NCBI GenBank assembly: GCA_945890485.1
Contig: CAMDCN010000014.1
Location: 1 to 64,000, forward strand
Direction: 5' to 3'
DNA: 64,000 bases
Source of the DNA: Candidatus Sulfopaludibacter sp. SbA3
GTDB taxonomy: Bacteria; Acidobacteriota; Terriglobia; Bryobacterales; Bryobacteraceae
Shown: positions 62,705-64,000 of the stretch, in pieces
Position numbering within the stretch: the stretch's first letter is position 1
Layout: every line of letters starts with the position of its first letter
The notes under the pieces: model-generated
Told to the model about the DNA's origin: nothing
Database searches by the model: none
What the model saw: only the letters and a program-made list of their open reading frames with translations
Position numbers and translations under genes: made by a program

Positions 62705-62959
62705 ATGTTGGCAATCCGTCTTGCGCGCTTCGGTTCTAAGAAAAAACCGACCTACCGCGTGGTTGTTATTGAAAAGGAACGCGCCCGCGACAGCAAGGCG
62801 CTGGAAGTATTGGGCCATTACAGCCCGTTGAGCGAACCGGCGACCGTCGTTCTCGACCACGAGCGCTTTGCTCACTGGGTCAAAGTTGGGGCGCAGCCCT
62901 CGGATACGGTAACCCGGCTCGTGAAGGCGAACCCGGCTCCGGAGCCTGTGGCCGTTTAG
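62705..62959 (+). CDS. rpsP: 30S ribosomal protein S16
   Basis: An 84-residue ribosomal protein: [40 protein letters not shown], and [18 protein letters not shown]. It is essential for 30S assembly. It lies 28 bp after ffh, behind an AGGAG site, and precedes the KH-domain gene by 2 bp, the classic order in this operon. The C-terminal tail after VTRL is short. Confidence 0.98.
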   Translation: MLAIRLARFGSKKKPTYRVVVIEKERARDSKALEVLGHYSPLSEPATVVLDHERFAHWVKVGAQPSDTVTRLVKANPAPEPVAV

Positions 62960-62961
62960 TT

Positions 62962-63207
62962 ATGCCGGTGCTGAAGGAGCTCGTCGAAGGGATCGCCCGG
63001 GCGATCGTGGACAATCCAGCCGACGTGTCCGTGACGGAGACGGCCGGGGAACAGACCACGAGCCTGGCCCTGCGAGTCGCCCCGGCGGACCTTGGCAAAG
63101 TGATTGGCAAGCAGGGCCGGACGGCGCGTTCCATTCGAACCCTGCTGACGGCTGCGGCGATTAAGGCAAACCGACGGGTAAGCCTGGAAATCGTCGAGGA
63201 TCGATAG
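62962..63207 (+). CDS. khpA: KH-domain RNA-binding protein KhpA
   Basis: An 81-residue single KH protein. The GxxG loop lies in [19 protein letters not shown], flanked by [15 protein letters not shown] and a C-terminal [10 protein letters not shown] strand. KhpA works with KhpB (Jag) in RNA binding in other bacteria. It starts 2 bp after rpsP and ends 6 bp before rimM, so it is co-translated with both. Start is ATG at 62962. Confidence 0.95.
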   Translation: MPVLKELVEGIARAIVDNPADVSVTETAGEQTTSLALRVAPADLGKVIGKQGRTARSIRTLLTAAAIKANRRVSLEIVEDR

Positions 63208-63213
63208 GGACCG

Positions 63214-63744
63214 GTGGCCGACCAAACGCCAACGTGGGTCACCCTTGCAGAAGTGATTCGTCCCCGGGGAAACCGGGGCGAACTTCTCTGCGTGGACCTG
63301 TCCAAAGGCCCGGAGCGGTATCTCGAACTGGGCACCGTGACGCTGTTCAACGCGAAGGAAGAAGAGTTGGGCCAACTTGCCGTTGAGGAAGCTTGGCTGC
63401 ATCAGGACCAACTGATTCTTAAATTCGCGGGCGTTGATAGCATTTCGGACGCGGAACGATTCCGCGGTGGCGAGGTGCGCGTGCCCTTTTCCCAGCGGGC
63501 CCGATTGGCCGACGGCGAGTACTATTTGTCCGACCTGCCTGGTTGCGCCGTAGTGGACGCTTCGACCGGCGAAACGTTGGGAACCGTGGCGGCAGCGCTC
63601 GAAATGCCGGGCTCCAACCTGATTGAGCTGGAAACGGGAGTGTTGATCCCCCTATCCCGGGCGATTTGTCCGGTGATTGATCCAGCGAATCGGATCATCC
63701 GGGCAAACATCCCGGAAGGCCTGCTCGATCTGAACCGCAAGTAG
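63214..63744 (+). CDS. rimM: 16S rRNA maturation protein RimM
   Basis: A 176-residue protein: an N-terminal RimM domain (WVTLAEVIRPRGNRGELLCV, EEAWLHQDQLILKFAGVDSI) and a PRC-barrel (YYLSDLPGCAVVDASTGETL, LIPLSRAICPVIDPANRII). It helps assemble the 30S head and binds S19. The start is GTG at 63214, 6 bp after khpA; trmD begins 12 bp past its stop. Confidence 0.96.
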   Translation: MADQTPTWVTLAEVIRPRGNRGELLCVDLSKGPERYLELGTVTLFNAKEEELGQLAVEEAWLHQDQLILKFAGVDSISDAERFRGGEVRVPFSQRARLADGEYYLSDLPGCAVVDASTGETLGTVAAALEMPGSNLIELETGVLIPLSRAICPVIDPANRIIRANIPEGLLDLNRK

Positions 63745-63756
63745 CGCGGCGTTGCC

Positions 63757-64000
63757 ATGAAGTTCCATGTCCTGACGATCTTCCCCGATTTCTTTGACGG
63801 CCCGTTCCGTCATGGCGTGGTGGCAAAGGCAAGCGAGTCGGGATTGGTGGAAATCCATACGCATGACCTGCGGCAGTGGACGTTCGACCGGCATCGCAGC
63901 GTGGACGATCGGCCTTTTGGTGGCGGCGAAGGAATGTTGCTAAAACCGGAGCCGCTGTTTCAGGCTACTGAAGCAATTTTTCCAGAAAAGAGTCATAATA
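63757..64000 (+). CDS. trmD: tRNA (guanine-N1-)-methyltransferase TrmD, cut by the window edge
   Basis: The first 81 codons of TrmD: MKFHVLTIFPDFFDGPFRHG, the SVDDRPFGGGEGMLLKPEP motif and a following helix. It methylates G37 in tRNA. The gene runs out of the right end of the window, so about two thirds is missing. It starts 12 bp after rimM in the conserved operon order. Confidence 0.96.
   Translation, partial: MKFHVLTIFPDFFDGPFRHGVVAKASESGLVEIHTHDLRQWTFDRHRSVDDRPFGGGEGMLLKPEPLFQATEAIFPEKSHN

Noticed and set aside
1-64000. CRISPR arrays, prophage, anti-phage or secretion-system clusters
   Set aside because: No regularly spaced repeats, integrase, phage or known defence genes were seen. The toxin-antitoxin pair alone does not make a defence island.

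Overview
The window looks like chromosomal DNA from a high-GC soil bacterium of the phylum Acidobacteriota, most likely the Solibacter/Bryobacter side of the phylum. This is an inference from gene content. It rests on very large Oar-like TonB-dependent receptors with an N-terminal carboxypeptidase-regulatory domain, secreted NHL and beta-propeller proteins, a PEP-CTERM protein, a PQQ/cytochrome c fusion, an HpnI-like glycosyltransferase and many small ECF sigma/anti-sigma pairs. No rRNA, tRNA or CRISPR array was found.

Layout. 0-1.7 kb is a mobile or accessory edge: the frameshifted end of an IS701-type transposase, a 141-bp MITE-like element with a CTAA target duplication, and a ParE/Phd-type toxin-antitoxin pair with a palindromic operator. 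1.6-10.5 kb is mostly minus-strand genes for exported proteins: two HEAT-repeat proteins, a membrane protein, a DUF4331/TPR/DUF4198 operon, DUF3303, a DUF3124 lipoprotein and a TPR protein. 10.6-18.5 kb holds a zinc-ribbon PrsW protease, a membrane-inserted methyltransferase, a propeller fusion protein, an SGNH esterase, a polysaccharide-lyase-like protein and a decayed secreted gene. 18.5-19.8 kb is an ArsR/SRPBCC/DUF1801 group whose arsR promoter appears to give a leaderless GTG-started message.

20-31 kb centres on two divergent TonB-dependent receptors, the second translationally coupled to an acetylxylan-esterase-like hydrolase, followed by an SDR and a phosphotriesterase-family hydrolase. 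The latter is head-to-head with a PQQ/cytochrome c dehydrogenase, and both start regions lie in one palindrome. This block suggests uptake and breakdown of plant or microbial polymers. 33-36 kb has a GT2 enzyme, a NarL-type two-component pair and a methyltransferase with an internal zinc ribbon. 37.3-41.3 kb is a sugar-acid catabolism cluster: enolase-superfamily dehydratase, FadR-type GntR regulator, ACS-family MFS transporter and DapA-family aldolase. 41-46 kb has an NHL protein with a duplicated C-terminal domain, a chemoreceptor, a small unknown protein and an ECF sigma/anti-sigma pair.

46-64 kb is mainly core genes: thrS, an HpnI-like gene, a penicillin acylase-like enzyme, a CNNM/CorC transporter, an AlkD-like protein, a CLC channel, ruvA-ruvB-folK, rsmE, a second sigma/anti-sigma pair, an A-type iron-sulfur carrier, a PEP-CTERM protein and the ffh-rpsP-khpA-rimM-trmD operon, which runs off the right edge. 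Genes are packed tightly, with many 4-nt couplings and several long convergent 3' overlaps.
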